35,653 nucleotides of DNA, taken from NCBI GenBank assembly GCA_002353635.1, contig DEKA01000041.1, positions 1 through 35,653 on the forward strand, read 5' to 3'. Each line of letters starts with the position of its first letter. Within the stretch, counting starts at the first letter, position 1. Under the pieces are notes generated by a model that made no database searches, was not told the origin of the DNA, and was given only the letters and a program-made list of their open reading frames with translations. The DNA comes from Lachnospiraceae bacterium UBA2734. GTDB taxonomy: Bacteria; Bacillota; Clostridia; Lachnospirales; Lachnospiraceae. This document shows, piece after piece, positions 7,626 through 14,986 of the stretch. A program made the position numbers and the translations under genes.

Positions 7626-8825
7626 TCAATGAATTGCCATCAATACCGTGCGCTCGATCAGCACGCACACAAATGTCCATCCGCAGACAATCTCTGTTAA
7701 GCAGAGAAAATACCCCAGGCACTTCACCCATTTTCCGCCCCCTGTCATCAGCGGCATCCGGTGCCAGATCCCGCTCCAGTCCGTGAAGAGATCCACCAGA
7801 GACAACTCCGCTCCCAGAAAACAGATCCTGTTCAGCCACAAATCAGCATTCTTAACAGTATCGGCAACAGGTTCGGTTACATTCAGGCTCAGCGCAATGC
7901 CGGAAAGGAAAAAATACCCCAATATGGCGGCGAGCATCTTCCAGGGCTTTCCTGAACGAAAGCCCGGAATCGGCCAGAATTTGTGCAATTTGGTGCCCAC
8001 TGGCAGCGATATCTCCTCTATAGGAAGACTGTCTGTTGTGATGAAGTCTTTACCTGACAAGGAGTGAGAATGCTCTCCGCCGAACACACCGCCTCTGCGC
8101 TTAGATATCGCTCCTGACCCGCCGGCATATTTTCCAAAGCACCACTCCGGCAGCTCCCTCGCCAGATCCTGCACGCTCTGGTACCGGTTCTTCGGATCCA
8201 GCTGCGTCGCCTTCTCCGCGATGCGCTGCATTGCCTCATCCTCCGGGAACATATCGCGGATCATGATCCCAACGCCGTAAATATCCGTGCGGACGTCACA
8301 TTTTCCAAAGCCGTACTGCTCAGGCGCGGCGCTCCCCTTCGTACCGATCAGAACTGTATCCTTTTCCTCGGACGCATCGTAGACCTTCGCCGCATCGTAG
8401 TCGATGATTTTCACGGTGCCGTCGTCGGTCAGCATGACGTTCGCTGTTTTCAGATCGCGGTGAATGATCGGCGGATTGGCACCGTGCAAAAAGGCAAGAC
8501 CCTCGCAGATCTGCCGGACGACGTCTCCTTTGGCCGCTTTATCCAGCAGCTCATTTGCCAGCAGGTAGTCGAGCGTGAAACCGGAGATCAACTCCTCAAT
8601 GACTGTCAGCTCTCCGTCCTCCTCCCAGAAGGCATGCACGCGCGGAATATGCGGATCTGGATGCTGCTGCAGATACGCAAAGACCCTCGTATTGAAAACA
8701 GCGAGCGTCTTGCGCATATAAATCCGCCCGGAAACGGTATCCTGCACAAGGGCGTATTTGCCCCCATCCGGATGATATAATTCCCTGTAGAAACTTTTTT
8801 CACACTGCGTTTTCAGGTCACTCAT
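7626..8825 (-). CDS. Membrane-anchored Ser/Thr protein kinase (Hanks type)
   Basis: The 399-aa product from ATG 8825 has a compact kinase domain at about 10-230: Lys39 in YMRKT, hinge IEELISGFTLDYLL, catalytic loop IIHRDLKTANV (Asp124), DYD instead of DFG at 142-144, and activation/APE region GTKGSAAPEQYG. A basic linker precedes two to three membrane helices (about 297-315, 325-345, 370-392). There are no PASTA repeats. It should phosphorylate a cytoplasmic partner. The gene is divergent from an HTH gene with only 11 bp between the two start codons, so both promoters must lie within the opposite coding region. An upstream in-frame TTG at 8861 would overlap the HTH gene and lacks a ribosome site. 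No clear SD precedes 8825 either, so the start stays uncertain. Confidence 0.88.
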   Translation of the reverse strand: MSDLKTQCEKSFYRELYHPDGGKYALVQDTVSGRIYMRKTLAVFNTRVFAYLQQHPDPHIPRVHAFWEEDGELTVIEELISGFTLDYLLANELLDKAAKGDVVRQICEGLAFLHGANPPIIHRDLKTANVMLTDDGTVKIIDYDAAKVYDASEEKDTVLIGTKGSAAPEQYGFGKCDVRTDIYGVGIMIRDMFPEDEAMQRIAEKATQLDPKNRYQSVQDLARELPEWCFGKYAGGSGAISKRRGGVFGGEHSHSLSGKDFITTDSLPIEEISLPVGTKLHKFWPIPGFRSGKPWKMLAAILGYFFLSGIALSLNVTEPVADTVKNADLWLNRICFLGAELSLVDLFTDWSGIWHRMPLMTGGGKWVKCLGYFLCLTEIVCGWTFVCVLIERTVLMAIH

Positions 8826-8836
8826 GAGAAAATGAT

Positions 8837-9280
8837 ATGACAGATAAGAAAGAATTGACAACCCGCACCCTCGAAAATGAGATCGTAAATGTCGACGATC
8901 AGGAATCCCTCGATCGGTTTCTTGGACAATTGGACCATGCGAAGTCGTTTGCGTCCTTCATCGATTATTTTCATTCTCTGAAACAGGTAAAAGATCAGTC
9001 AGAAGCGGATCTGTGCCGGAAGAGCGGAATCGAACGCACCTATTGCTATCACATCCTGAATGGAACCAAGGCTCCCGGCCGGGATAAGATCATCCGCCTC
9101 TGCATTGCGGCGAGCCTCGATGAGACACAGACACGCCGTGCGCTGGAGGCCGGCAAGTCTGCTCCCTTCTACGCAAAGAGTCGCCGCGACGCGGTCATCC
9201 GCTATGCCATCCGGCAGCACCTCTCCGTCATCGATACAGACATACTGCTTGAGGATTATGGGCTGGAAAGACTCGAATAA
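8837..9280 (+). CDS. Helix-turn-helix protein divergent from the kinase
   Basis: The 147-aa soluble protein has an acidic N-terminal region (about 1-45), then an XRE/Cro-like helix-turn-helix at about 55-110 (SEADLCRKSGIERTYCYHI, then LNGTKAPGRDKIIRLCIAASL), and a C-terminal segment with RRDAVIRYAIRQ and an alternating-hydrophobic end. The N-region is rich in Thr, Ser and Asp and could be a kinase target. Start codons of this gene and the kinase are 11 bp apart with head-to-head orientation, a pairing that implies linked function. The ribosome site is weak (GAGAAAA). It may bind DNA in the shared start region and control both genes; that is inference. A hairpin repeat and a terminator follow. 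Confidence 0.75.
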   Translation: MTDKKELTTRTLENEIVNVDDQESLDRFLGQLDHAKSFASFIDYFHSLKQVKDQSEADLCRKSGIERTYCYHILNGTKAPGRDKIIRLCIAASLDETQTRRALEAGKSAPFYAKSRRDAVIRYAIRQHLSVIDTDILLEDYGLERLE

Positions 9281-9324
9281 GCCTTACAGTACAACTACAC
9301 CTTAATCGAAAGTTTGCATTATGC

Positions 9325-9375
9325 GCAAATGAAAACGGCTACCCCGATCTTGGTGAATCAGGTAGCCGCTTCATT
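9325..9375 (+). repeat. 51-bp hairpin repeat, copy 2
   Basis: This is the same element as at 6449-6500, same strand, about 86 per cent identical by eye. Here the stem CGGCTACC/GGTAGCCG is perfect, where copy 1 has an A/C mismatch, so both copies retain folding while differing in sequence. It lies 44 bp after the HTH stop codon. Confidence 0.85.
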
Positions 9376-9421
9376 GAAAATTTCATGTCCTCTCTTGAAG
9401 GAGGAATGCAGTGCTCACTGA

Positions 9422-9465
9422 AAAAAAACATCTCTGCCGGATTGCTTAACCGGCAGAGATGTTTT
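9422..9465. terminator. Strong bidirectional terminator
   Basis: A perfect 12-bp stem CATCTCTGCCGG/CCGGCAGAGATG (9429-9440/9450-9461) with a 9-nt loop is flanked by a run of A on the left and TTTT on the right. It separates the plus-strand HTH gene from the minus-strand NUDIX/reductase ORF and can stop both. Confidence 0.93.
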
Positions 9466-9466
9466 A

Positions 9467-10594
9467 TCACCTTATAAAGTTCGTCGCATTGTACTCCACC
9501 GCTGCCGGCTGCATAATACCGGCCTTCTTCCCGGCATCAATGCACTTGAGGAGCCAGGCCATGTTCCTGCCGAGCTGCTTCATGATCCCGACGCCTTCTT
9601 CGTCCTTCAGGACATCTGCAGGCGTGGAGCCGTGCACCATCGGCCAGTAAGACGAAGAAACGAGCGGCATCTCATTGATGGTCGGGTACTTGGCCAGCAC
9701 ATCGAGAGAAGACGTTGTGCCCGCTCTTCTTGCGGAAGTCACAACCGCTGCGGGCTTGCAGCGCAGCTCTGCCACGGCTGCACCAAAGAGACGGTCCAGA
9801 ACCATCTGACTCTCTCCGGAAGGAGATGCATAATACACCGGTGCACCGAAAACAAAGCCGTCCGCACCGGCCGCTTTTATTTTCAGATCTTTGATGCACG
9901 CGCTGAGGGCGTTTGCCCCATCCATCGCCGCCTTGCCGACGAAGACGATCTCGGAATCGATCCCTTCTTCGCGCAGTGCCTCTGCCACAATCGAGAGCGC
10001 CGTGTATGTGCAGCCGCGCTCTCTCCTGCTGCCGTTAATCATCAGAACCTTCATATGTGTATCCTCCTTGCGGTTTACCTTCTCTTTCGCGCTGATTCCC
10101 GTTCGGGCATCTCTGCGGCCTGAATCCATTCGGTTATCTTCCCTGTCGAAATTCGTCAGGTCATCTGCGCTGCCGGCAGCTGTTAAGTTCCCCTCACTGT
10201 CCGCATCCATCAGATCCTCGACCTTTTCCCTGACAAGATCCAGATCCGCCGGGAGCCACTCCACATCGTAGAGATGTTCGGCGTCCAGCCATCTCGCCGC
10301 CTCATGCTCGAGAAGCTCTAGACGCCCCTCCTTCACGCGGCAGAGGTAACACCGCAGCACGATGTGGAACTTCGGGTAGTCCTCCTCAATCGTATCGAGG
10401 AGCCGAACGACCTCTACCGTCGTATTGAGCTCCTCGCGGATCTCCCTGACAATCGCGTGTTCGGGCGTCTCGCCGGGCTCCACCTTGCCGCCCGGGAACT
10501 CCCATCCGTCCTTGAATTCGCCATATCCGCGCTGCGTGGCAAAGATCTTTCCATGATCTAAGATGACCGCGCAGACTACATTCTTAATGTCCAT
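9467..10594 (-). CDS. NUDIX hydrolase joined in frame to a flavodoxin-like NAD(P)H/FMN reductase
   Basis: One open frame of 375 aa carries two complete domains. Residues 1-130 are a MutT-like NUDIX hydrolase with the box GKVEPGETPEHAIVREIREEL (G36, E42, R50, E51, E54, E55; the usual final Gly is Asn57), likely cleaning oxidised nucleotides such as 8-oxo-dGTP. Residues about 181-375 start MKVLMINGSRRERGCTYTAL and form a flavodoxin-like FMN reductase with GAPVYYASPSG. The linker (131-180) is polar, low-complexity and looks like translated spacer. The start at 10594 is preferred over 10603 because AAGGAG sits 9 nt before it and directly abuts the latter. A second strong ribosome site precedes the reductase ATG at 10054, so the reductase is probably also made alone. 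Either a natural fusion or a lost stop codon fits. Confidence 0.85.
   Translation of the reverse strand: MDIKNVVCAVILDHGKIFATQRGYGEFKDGWEFPGGKVEPGETPEHAIVREIREELNTTVEVVRLLDTIEEDYPKFHIVLRCYLCRVKEGRLELLEHEAARWLDAEHLYDVEWLPADLDLVREKVEDLMDADSEGNLTAAGSADDLTNFDREDNRMDSGRRDARTGISAKEKVNRKEDTHMKVLMINGSRRERGCTYTALSIVAEALREEGIDSEIVFVGKAAMDGANALSACIKDLKIKAAGADGFVFGAPVYYASPSGESQMVLDRLFGAAVAELRCKPAAVVTSARRAGTTSSLDVLAKYPTINEMPLVSSSYWPMVHGSTPADVLKDEEGVGIMKQLGRNMAWLLKCIDAGKKAGIMQPAAVEYNATNFIR
10052..10069 (-). promoter_or_regulatory. Internal ribosome binding site and start of the reductase
   Basis: AAGGAGG (10069-10063) followed by 8 nt and ATG (10054-10052) lies inside the long ORF, exactly at the start of the flavodoxin domain. 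It would yield a free 195-aa reductase, the normal length for NADPH-dependent FMN reductases. Confidence 0.85.
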
Positions 10595-10692
10595 TTTCTG
10601 CATCTCCTTAGTCCGATTCTACCATTGCATCTATTGATCCGCACCATCTTTTGTTACAGGGAATGATTCACCGACAGAGTGAACCGACGCGC

Positions 10693-10727
10693 AAAAAAGG
10701 ATGTCTCTGTTGTCAACAGAAACATCC
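10693..10727 (-). terminator. Terminator of the thiamine operon
   Basis: A 14-bp stem with one mismatch (10699-10727) is followed on the minus strand by six T residues (10698-10693). It lies 100 bp after the thiE stop codon and before the NUDIX gene. Nothing else is seen between 10728 and 10828. Confidence 0.88.
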
Positions 10728-10828
10728 CCCATTTATCTTATTCCCTGACACTAATCTTCGGACAAAGATCCGTTCTCTTCCAAAGACGTTCTTGCAGGAC
10801 ATCAGCCTTTCGCATTCTCAAGAAGAAG

Positions 10829-11467
10829 CTAACCCAGCATCTTCTCTGTTGCCGCCTTCAGCTCCTTCGTCGCTTTGAAAACATCTGCCTGCGCGAAGAT
10901 CGCACTGATCACCGCAACGCCGACGATCCCGGTGCCCTTCAGTTCGCCCACATTGTCCTTTGTGACGCCGCCGATCGCAATGACAGGAATGTCAACCGCC
11001 TCGCAGATCGCCTTCAAGGTATCCCTGGAGACAAGAGTGGCATCGTCCTTGGTGCCTGTCGGGAAAACTGCGCCGACGCCGAGGTAATCCGCGCCGTGCG
11101 CCTGCGCCTTCAGCGCCTCCTCCACTGTGGAAGCCGAAACGCCGATGATCTTGTCCGGTCCCAGCATGCTCCGTACATCTCCGGCCTCCATGTCACTCTG
11201 TCCGACATGCACGCCGTCCGCATCGATCTCCTTGGCCAGCTCCACATTGTCATCCAGAACAAAAGGAACATTCCACTGGTGACAGAGCTTCTTCAGCTCC
11301 ACCGCCTCCTCATGAAAATGTGCCTCGTCCAGATCCTTCTCGCGCAGCTGCATGAAGGTTGCACCGCCCTTCAGTGCCTCCTCCACCTGCGAATACAGCG
11401 TCTTTCCATGAAGCCATCTGCGGTCTGTGATCGCATAGGTCAGCAAGCTCTCTTTTGTGCAGTTCAT
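10829..11467 (-). CDS. thiE: Thiamine phosphate synthase
   Basis: The 212-aa TIM-barrel enzyme joins HMP-PP to thiazole phosphate to give thiamine monophosphate. Visible motifs: FMQLREKDLDE (about 37-47; Gln, Arg and Lys bind diphosphate), VPFVLDDNVELAKEIDADG, GVHVGQSDME, IIGVSASTVEE, YLGVGAVFPTGTKDDA, and PVIAIGGVT. The length is normal. Its ATG overlaps the TAA of the HAD gene by one base (TAATG), so translation is coupled. It is the last gene of the TPP-riboswitch operon. No ThiD (HMP kinase) or other pyrimidine gene is in the window, so HMP-PP must come from elsewhere. Confidence 0.96.
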   Translation of the reverse strand: MNCTKESLLTYAITDRRWLHGKTLYSQVEEALKGGATFMQLREKDLDEAHFHEEAVELKKLCHQWNVPFVLDDNVELAKEIDADGVHVGQSDMEAGDVRSMLGPDKIIGVSASTVEEALKAQAHGADYLGVGAVFPTGTKDDATLVSRDTLKAICEAVDIPVIAIGGVTKDNVGELKGTGIVGVAVISAIFAQADVFKATKELKAATEKMLG

Positions 11468-12132
11468 TATGAAAACCTCCTCTGAAGCTTCTCTCTCATT
11501 TCAGTGAAAGATCGATACGCTTCATCTGTCAATGCGCAGATCTCCTGCCAGCGGTCTGCATAGACCGGCTCGGCCATTCCAATCGTATAGAAGCCCGCCG
11601 CATGCGCTGTGTGCAGTGAAAACGGCGCATCTTCGATGACGGCGATGTCTTTTGGCTGTATGGAAGTGTTAAATGCCTCCAGACACAGCAGATAGATATC
11701 CGGTTTCTCCTTACTGATGCCGATTGTCTCCGTGCTGAATAAATTTTCAAAAAAAGGCAGTGCACCGAGCCTTCCAAGGCACGCTCTTGCGAGTGTCTCA
11801 TCCGTGGCAGTAGCGACTATCATCCGGACCCCGTGCGCCTGCAGGAACTGCAGAAGCGGCAGTGCGCCCTCCTTTAGCGGAATATCCTCGCGGTAGTGTT
11901 GCTCGATCAGACCATTCATCTGTGCGGCGATTTCTTCCGCGCTCTCCGGAAAGCCAAACCATTCCTTGAACAGGGCGGAGCTCTGCAGAAGAGTCATCGT
12001 CTCAATTGGCGCCAACTGCTCCTTAGTCGGATGAATGCCGCGCCCTCCCAGATACTCCGTCGCGAGCCGGTCCCAGTACGGCATCGAATCGATGAGTGTG
12101 CCGTCCATGTCGAATATTGCGAATTGCTTCAT
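11467..12132 (-). CDS. HAD-superfamily phosphatase in the thiamine operon
   Basis: The 221-aa cytoplasmic protein has HAD motif I FDMDGTLIDSMPYWDRLA (Asp8, Asp10), an alpha-helical C1 cap (about 15-85), motif II VATATDETLA, motif III Lys in ISKEKPDIYLL, and motif IV VIEDAPFSLHTAHAAGF. It resembles the beta-phosphoglucomutase-like branch. It overlaps thiM by 4 bp (ATGA) and thiE by 1 bp, so it is co-translated with thiamine salvage enzymes. I infer a phosphatase acting on a thiamine intermediate, for example thiamine monophosphate to thiamine before pyrophosphokinase. The family alone does not prove this, and a house-cleaning role is an alternative. Confidence 0.87.
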   Translation of the reverse strand: MKQFAIFDMDGTLIDSMPYWDRLATEYLGGRGIHPTKEQLAPIETMTLLQSSALFKEWFGFPESAEEIAAQMNGLIEQHYREDIPLKEGALPLLQFLQAHGVRMIVATATDETLARACLGRLGALPFFENLFSTETIGISKEKPDIYLLCLEAFNTSIQPKDIAVIEDAPFSLHTAHAAGFYTIGMAEPVYADRWQEICALTDEAYRSFTEMREKLQRRFS

Positions 12133-12968
12133 AACCTTACAGGCATCTCCTCAACCTTGATGCGTGCATCCACCATCTCCGGCGTCATATTGAAAACAGC
12201 GTCGATGAGGTCCGTCCGAAACGTCGCATTTCCTGTCCCCTTCAGCAGGCGCTTCTCCTCCGCGATGTCACCTGCGATGCCCATCACTGCCATGTTGGAA
12301 ATACAGGCGCGCAGCGGATCTGTGCGGTCCGCCCCTGTAAAGGCGCCCAGCATGGACGTGCACATACAGCCGCTCCCCGTGATTCGCGACATCGTCGCGC
12401 AGCCATTGGCGATCAGGAAAATCTTCTGCCCGTCCGTCACGATATCCTTCTCGCCGGAGACAATTATGACCGTCTTTAATCGCACGGCCAGCGCAGCCGC
12501 CTCGCGCGCAAACGCAGCGCGGTTGGCATCCGTAATCGTATCCGCGGCGCTCACATCCACGCCCGCGCCACTCTTCTCACCGGTCATCAGGAAGCGGATC
12601 TCAGAGGCATTTCCCCGGATCGCAGTGAAATGGATGTGACGAAGGAGCTGTGCCGAGACATCCCGCCGAAGCGCCGTGCTGCCGCACGCCACGGGATCAA
12701 GGCATACCGGAATTCCCAGTTCATTAGCATGCTCACCGGCGACAATCATGGCGCCGACAGATTCGATGGCGCCCATATTCAGGACAAGCGCCTGCATGCC
12801 CTCCACACCTTCCCGCACTTCGCGGATGTCCATCGTCATGGCCGGCGATCCGCCGCAGGCCAGAATGATGTTGGCGCAGTCATTTACAGTGACAAAATTC
12901 GTGATGCACTGAACGTGCGGCTTCTTCTCCTGCACCAGTGCGAGTGTCGTTCCATAATTCATATCCAT
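12129..12968 (-). CDS. thiM: Hydroxyethylthiazole kinase
   Basis: The 279-aa ribokinase-like enzyme phosphorylates 4-methyl-5-(2-hydroxyethyl)thiazole. It has the family start VQCITNFVTVNDCANIILACGGSP (about 19-42 split by short gaps), GALVLNMGAIES-like strand, PVCLDPVACG, IRGNASEIRFL, and the catalytic Cys region ITGSGCMCTSMLGAF. The length is typical. It follows thiW by 4 bp and overlaps the HAD gene by 4 bp. With ThiW it makes a complete thiazole uptake-and-trap pair, feeding ThiE. Expression is expected to fall when TPP is high because of the riboswitch at 14122-14210. Confidence 0.96.
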   Translation of the reverse strand: MDMNYGTTLALVQEKKPHVQCITNFVTVNDCANIILACGGSPAMTMDIREVREGVEGMQALVLNMGAIESVGAMIVAGEHANELGIPVCLDPVACGSTALRRDVSAQLLRHIHFTAIRGNASEIRFLMTGEKSGAGVDVSAADTITDANRAAFAREAAALAVRLKTVIIVSGEKDIVTDGQKIFLIANGCATMSRITGSGCMCTSMLGAFTGADRTDPLRACISNMAVMGIAGDIAEEKRLLKGTGNATFRTDLIDAVFNMTPEMVDARIKVEEMPVRL

Positions 12969-12972
12969 TCCT

Positions 12973-13503
12973 TTACGAATTCAGCTGCTGGATCAGTCTG
13001 TTGAGGACCTTCCCCTTCTTCAGAAGCGTGATGACACAGACGCCTATCGATGCGCCGACAACTGCCGCCGGCGTATAGAACGGGATGAGGTAGAACGCGT
13101 TGAACTTCGGAAAACCATAGAAAATCCGAATGAGCGGATACGCCGCCATCGCGCTGATGACGCCGGTGCCGATCACCTCACCGATCCAGGCCGCCCAGAG
13201 TTTCTGCGTGTGACGGTACATCTCCCCGCCAAGCCACGCCCCGATGAAAGCACCGACGAGCGCCTGCACATCGCACCCTGTCAGTGTCATGCGCAGCAGC
13301 CCCGTGATGATCGCCGCCAGCATGTTGTACCACGGCCCGATGAAAACATCGCCGATCAGGTTGCACATGTGCTGAAACGGCGCCATGTGCGGAAAGAAGA
13401 CGAACGTGTTGAGCACGAACGCAAGCCCCGCAAGGCACGCCGTAAAGACCATTTTCTTCACTGAAAATAACGCGTGCGCCTGCGCTTTTTCTGCCGTCAT
13501 CAT
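12973..13503 (-). CDS. thiW: ECF transporter S component for thiazole, ThiW
   Basis: The 176-aa integral membrane protein has five to six hydrophobic helices (starting about 19, 50, 80, 105, 140). The sequences HMAPFQHMCNLIGDVFIGPWYN and LLRMTLTGCDVQALVGAFIGAWLGG match the ThiW family, the substrate-specific subunit of ECF importers for hydroxyethylthiazole. It needs the shared EcfA/A'/T module, absent here. It overlaps the thiamine-binding protein gene by 4 bp (ATGA) and precedes thiM by 4 bp, so it is tightly coupled to the salvage kinase. Confidence 0.93.
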   Translation of the reverse strand: MMTAEKAQAHALFSVKKMVFTACLAGLAFVLNTFVFFPHMAPFQHMCNLIGDVFIGPWYNMLAAIITGLLRMTLTGCDVQALVGAFIGAWLGGEMYRHTQKLWAAWIGEVIGTGVISAMAAYPLIRIFYGFPKFNAFYLIPFYTPAAVVGASIGVCVITLLKKGKVLNRLIQQLNS

Positions 13504-13832
13504 TGTTGCTCCTCCAGTTTCTTCTCTCGCTCGACGCGGGCCTTGTCGTATTTTCCGGTCTTATCTTTGATCGTCCATGCGCCGGTCGGCTCAAAATTGA
13601 TCTTCACATAGCTGTTGACGTTCTCCGCGCCTGCGCGGGCAGCAATCTTCGTGCACTCCTTTACGATGTCCATCAGCTGATCGAGATCTCCCTCCATGGA
13701 TGTCTCGAAAGCGCCTACGACGTAATTGACGCCGGTGGAATCGATGTAGGCGATCACCTCATCAACAATTCTTCTGATCTCCTCGCGGTCAGTGACCATG
13801 GGCAGAACCTGCAGTGCGATACTTGCGTTCAT
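13500..13832 (-). CDS. MTH1187/YkoF-type thiamine-binding protein
   Basis: From ATG 13832 the product is 110 aa, the usual length for this small ferredoxin-like fold. Recognised segments: MNASIALQVLPMV (strand 1), REEIRRIVDEVIAYI, YVVGAFETSMEGDLDQLMDIV and NVNSYVKINFEPTG. The frame runs on upstream to 14144, but AAAGGAGG 7 nt before 13832 fixes the start and the upstream stretch is leader RNA. Members bind thiamine or its hydroxymethylpyrimidine part. As first gene of the TPP-controlled operon it may deliver thiazole or thiamine, or buffer it. The final lysine/glutamate-rich tail is normal. Confidence 0.9.
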   Translation of the reverse strand: MNASIALQVLPMVTDREEIRRIVDEVIAYIDSTGVNYVVGAFETSMEGDLDQLMDIVKECTKIAARAGAENVNSYVKINFEPTGAWTIKDKTGKYDKARVEREKKLEEQQ

Positions 13833-13922
13833 AAGAAAGCCTCCTTTTAGAGGCGGGGAGCGTGGACGTCGAAGATCTGAAGGATCATGCCGCGCTGTCG
13901 TACATGCCTTTGCGCCGCCTCC

Positions 13923-14056
13923 GAGCGGTGCGCATTCGCTCCGGCGCTCCGCGCCTGCGCTCATGTCGCGCGCTCGCGCTATGTATCGTGAAAAACACCG
14001 TTCATTCCTGGAGCAAGCTCCGGAATGCCCGTTGTTTTTCACGATACGCACCGCTC
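13923..14056. repeat. Nested inverted repeats in the thiamine operon leader
   Basis: The outer arms GAGCGGTGCG (13923-13932) and its complement (14047-14056) enclose a 15-bp perfect pair GTATCGTGAAAAACA/TGTTTTTCACGATAC (13983-13997/14033-14047). Inside is CATTCC-t-GGAGC/GCTCC-GGAATG (14003-14027) with one bulged T. The whole can form a very long hairpin. It lies in the 290-nt leader between the riboswitch and the first gene, which is longer than an expression platform needs. No gene is supported at 13833-14071. It resembles an inserted palindromic element. Confidence 0.8.
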
Positions 14057-14071
14057 GTAGTACACGCAGAA

Positions 14072-14103
14072 GAGGCGAACTGTCAACGCTGACAGTTCGC
14101 CTC
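14072..14103 (-). terminator. Hairpin next to the TPP riboswitch (probable expression platform)
   Basis: A perfect 14-bp stem GAGGCGAACTGTCA/TGACAGTTCGCCTC with a 4-nt loop lies about 18 nt 3' of the aptamer on the minus strand. The T tract is short (TTCTG), so termination would be modest. It fits a transcriptional switch platform, though no anti-terminator was identified. Confidence 0.7.
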
Positions 14104-14121
14104 AAAAATTCACCACAGACT

Positions 14122-14210
14122 ATCCCTACGTTGGCATGATCCAAATCAGGTCAATGGGTCGGAAGTTGTAACCTTCCCTCTCAGCCGGATGTATCCGGCT
14201 CCCCGCTGTT
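14122..14210 (-). ncRNA. TPP riboswitch (THI element)
   Basis: Read on the minus strand, the aptamer shows GGGGAGCC, the CTGAGAGGG box that binds the pyrimidine side (HMP), then ACCCATTGACCTGATTTGG and ATCATGCCAACGTAGGGATAG, the diphosphate-binding box. Order and spacing match the TPP aptamer, with a variable arm GGAAGGTTACAACTTCC between the boxes. A possible -10 TACAAT lies just upstream near 14213-14218. It controls the operon from the MTH1187-type gene to thiE; high TPP should lower expression. Confidence 0.96.
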
Positions 14211-14340
14211 CATATTGTAAAATCACGTATAACTATAGCACGCCGACAGAGAATATGCCACAGCAATAAAAAAGCTTCAGCTGGACAGTACCGGCCGCCG
14301 CTATGTTTTCATTCTTGGGTTCTGCAGGTATTTTTTCTCC

Positions 14341-14973
14341 GTGGGGCTGCAGCTCCTGGGAACCAAGTACGCAGGCTCCACCATGGCCTCTCTCATCAAT
14401 GCCCTGAATCCTGTAGCGATTTCGCTGTGCGCCGTACCGGTCCTCGGCGAGAAGCTCACGCGTAACAAGGTCGTCGGCATTCTGCTGGCCGTCTTCGGCG
14501 TTTACCTGATCGTCGGCACAGGCGGAGAGATCAACCTTCCCGGCGTCATCCTTTCGCTCCTGTCAGTTCTCTCCTGGGCGCTCGTCTCTGTTTTCACGCG
14601 AGAGGGGCTCTCTACGTATGACACATACGCAGTGACGCGCGCAGCCGCGGGCCTCGCCGCAGTGTGCAACTTCGCGGCGTTCCTCATTGAACATTTTGCA
14701 ACTCACACCGCCATTCCGTTGGGCTTTCCTGCGATTGCCGGCATCCTCTACATCGGCATCGTATGTACGGGCGTCGCTCACATTTTCTGGAATCAGGGAC
14801 TGGCGACCCTTCCGGCCTCCAACTGCTCCGCGCTCTATCCCGTGCAGCCGCTCACCTCGGCCGTCATGGGCGTCATCTTCTTTCACGAAGTCATCGGGCT
14901 CTCGTTCCTTGCCGGCGCCGCCTGCATTGTCGCCGGCGTGCTGATCTGCCTGCTGCTGACGGGACGGAAATAG
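14341..14973 (+). pseudogene. EamA/DMT-family permease, 5'-truncated
   Basis: The frame from GTG 14341 gives 210 aa with about seven membrane helices: GTKYAGSTMASLINALNPVA, VVGILLAVFGVYLIVG, LSLLSVLSWALVSVF, then the second EamA half ending in GLSFLAGAACIVAGVLICLLL. DMT permeases normally have ten helices and about 290-300 residues, so the first 70-90 residues are missing. Family-like sequence (YFFSVG) extends in frame slightly left of the GTG to about 14329, then becomes unrelated and hits a stop at 14266. No ribosome site precedes the GTG. It is probably a remnant of a metabolite exporter, directly divergent from the riboswitch. A functional half-transporter is unlikely but not excluded. 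Confidence 0.75.
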
Positions 14974-14986
14974 GATATCAACAAAC

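Noticed and set aside
8826..8861. TTG start that would lengthen the kinase by 12 residues
   Set aside because: No ribosome site, and it would overlap the HTH gene; the kinase-family start fits MSDLK at 8825.
13833..14144. Upstream extension of the MTH1187-type gene
   Set aside because: It runs through the riboswitch leader and palindromes; the ribosome site fixes the start at 13832.
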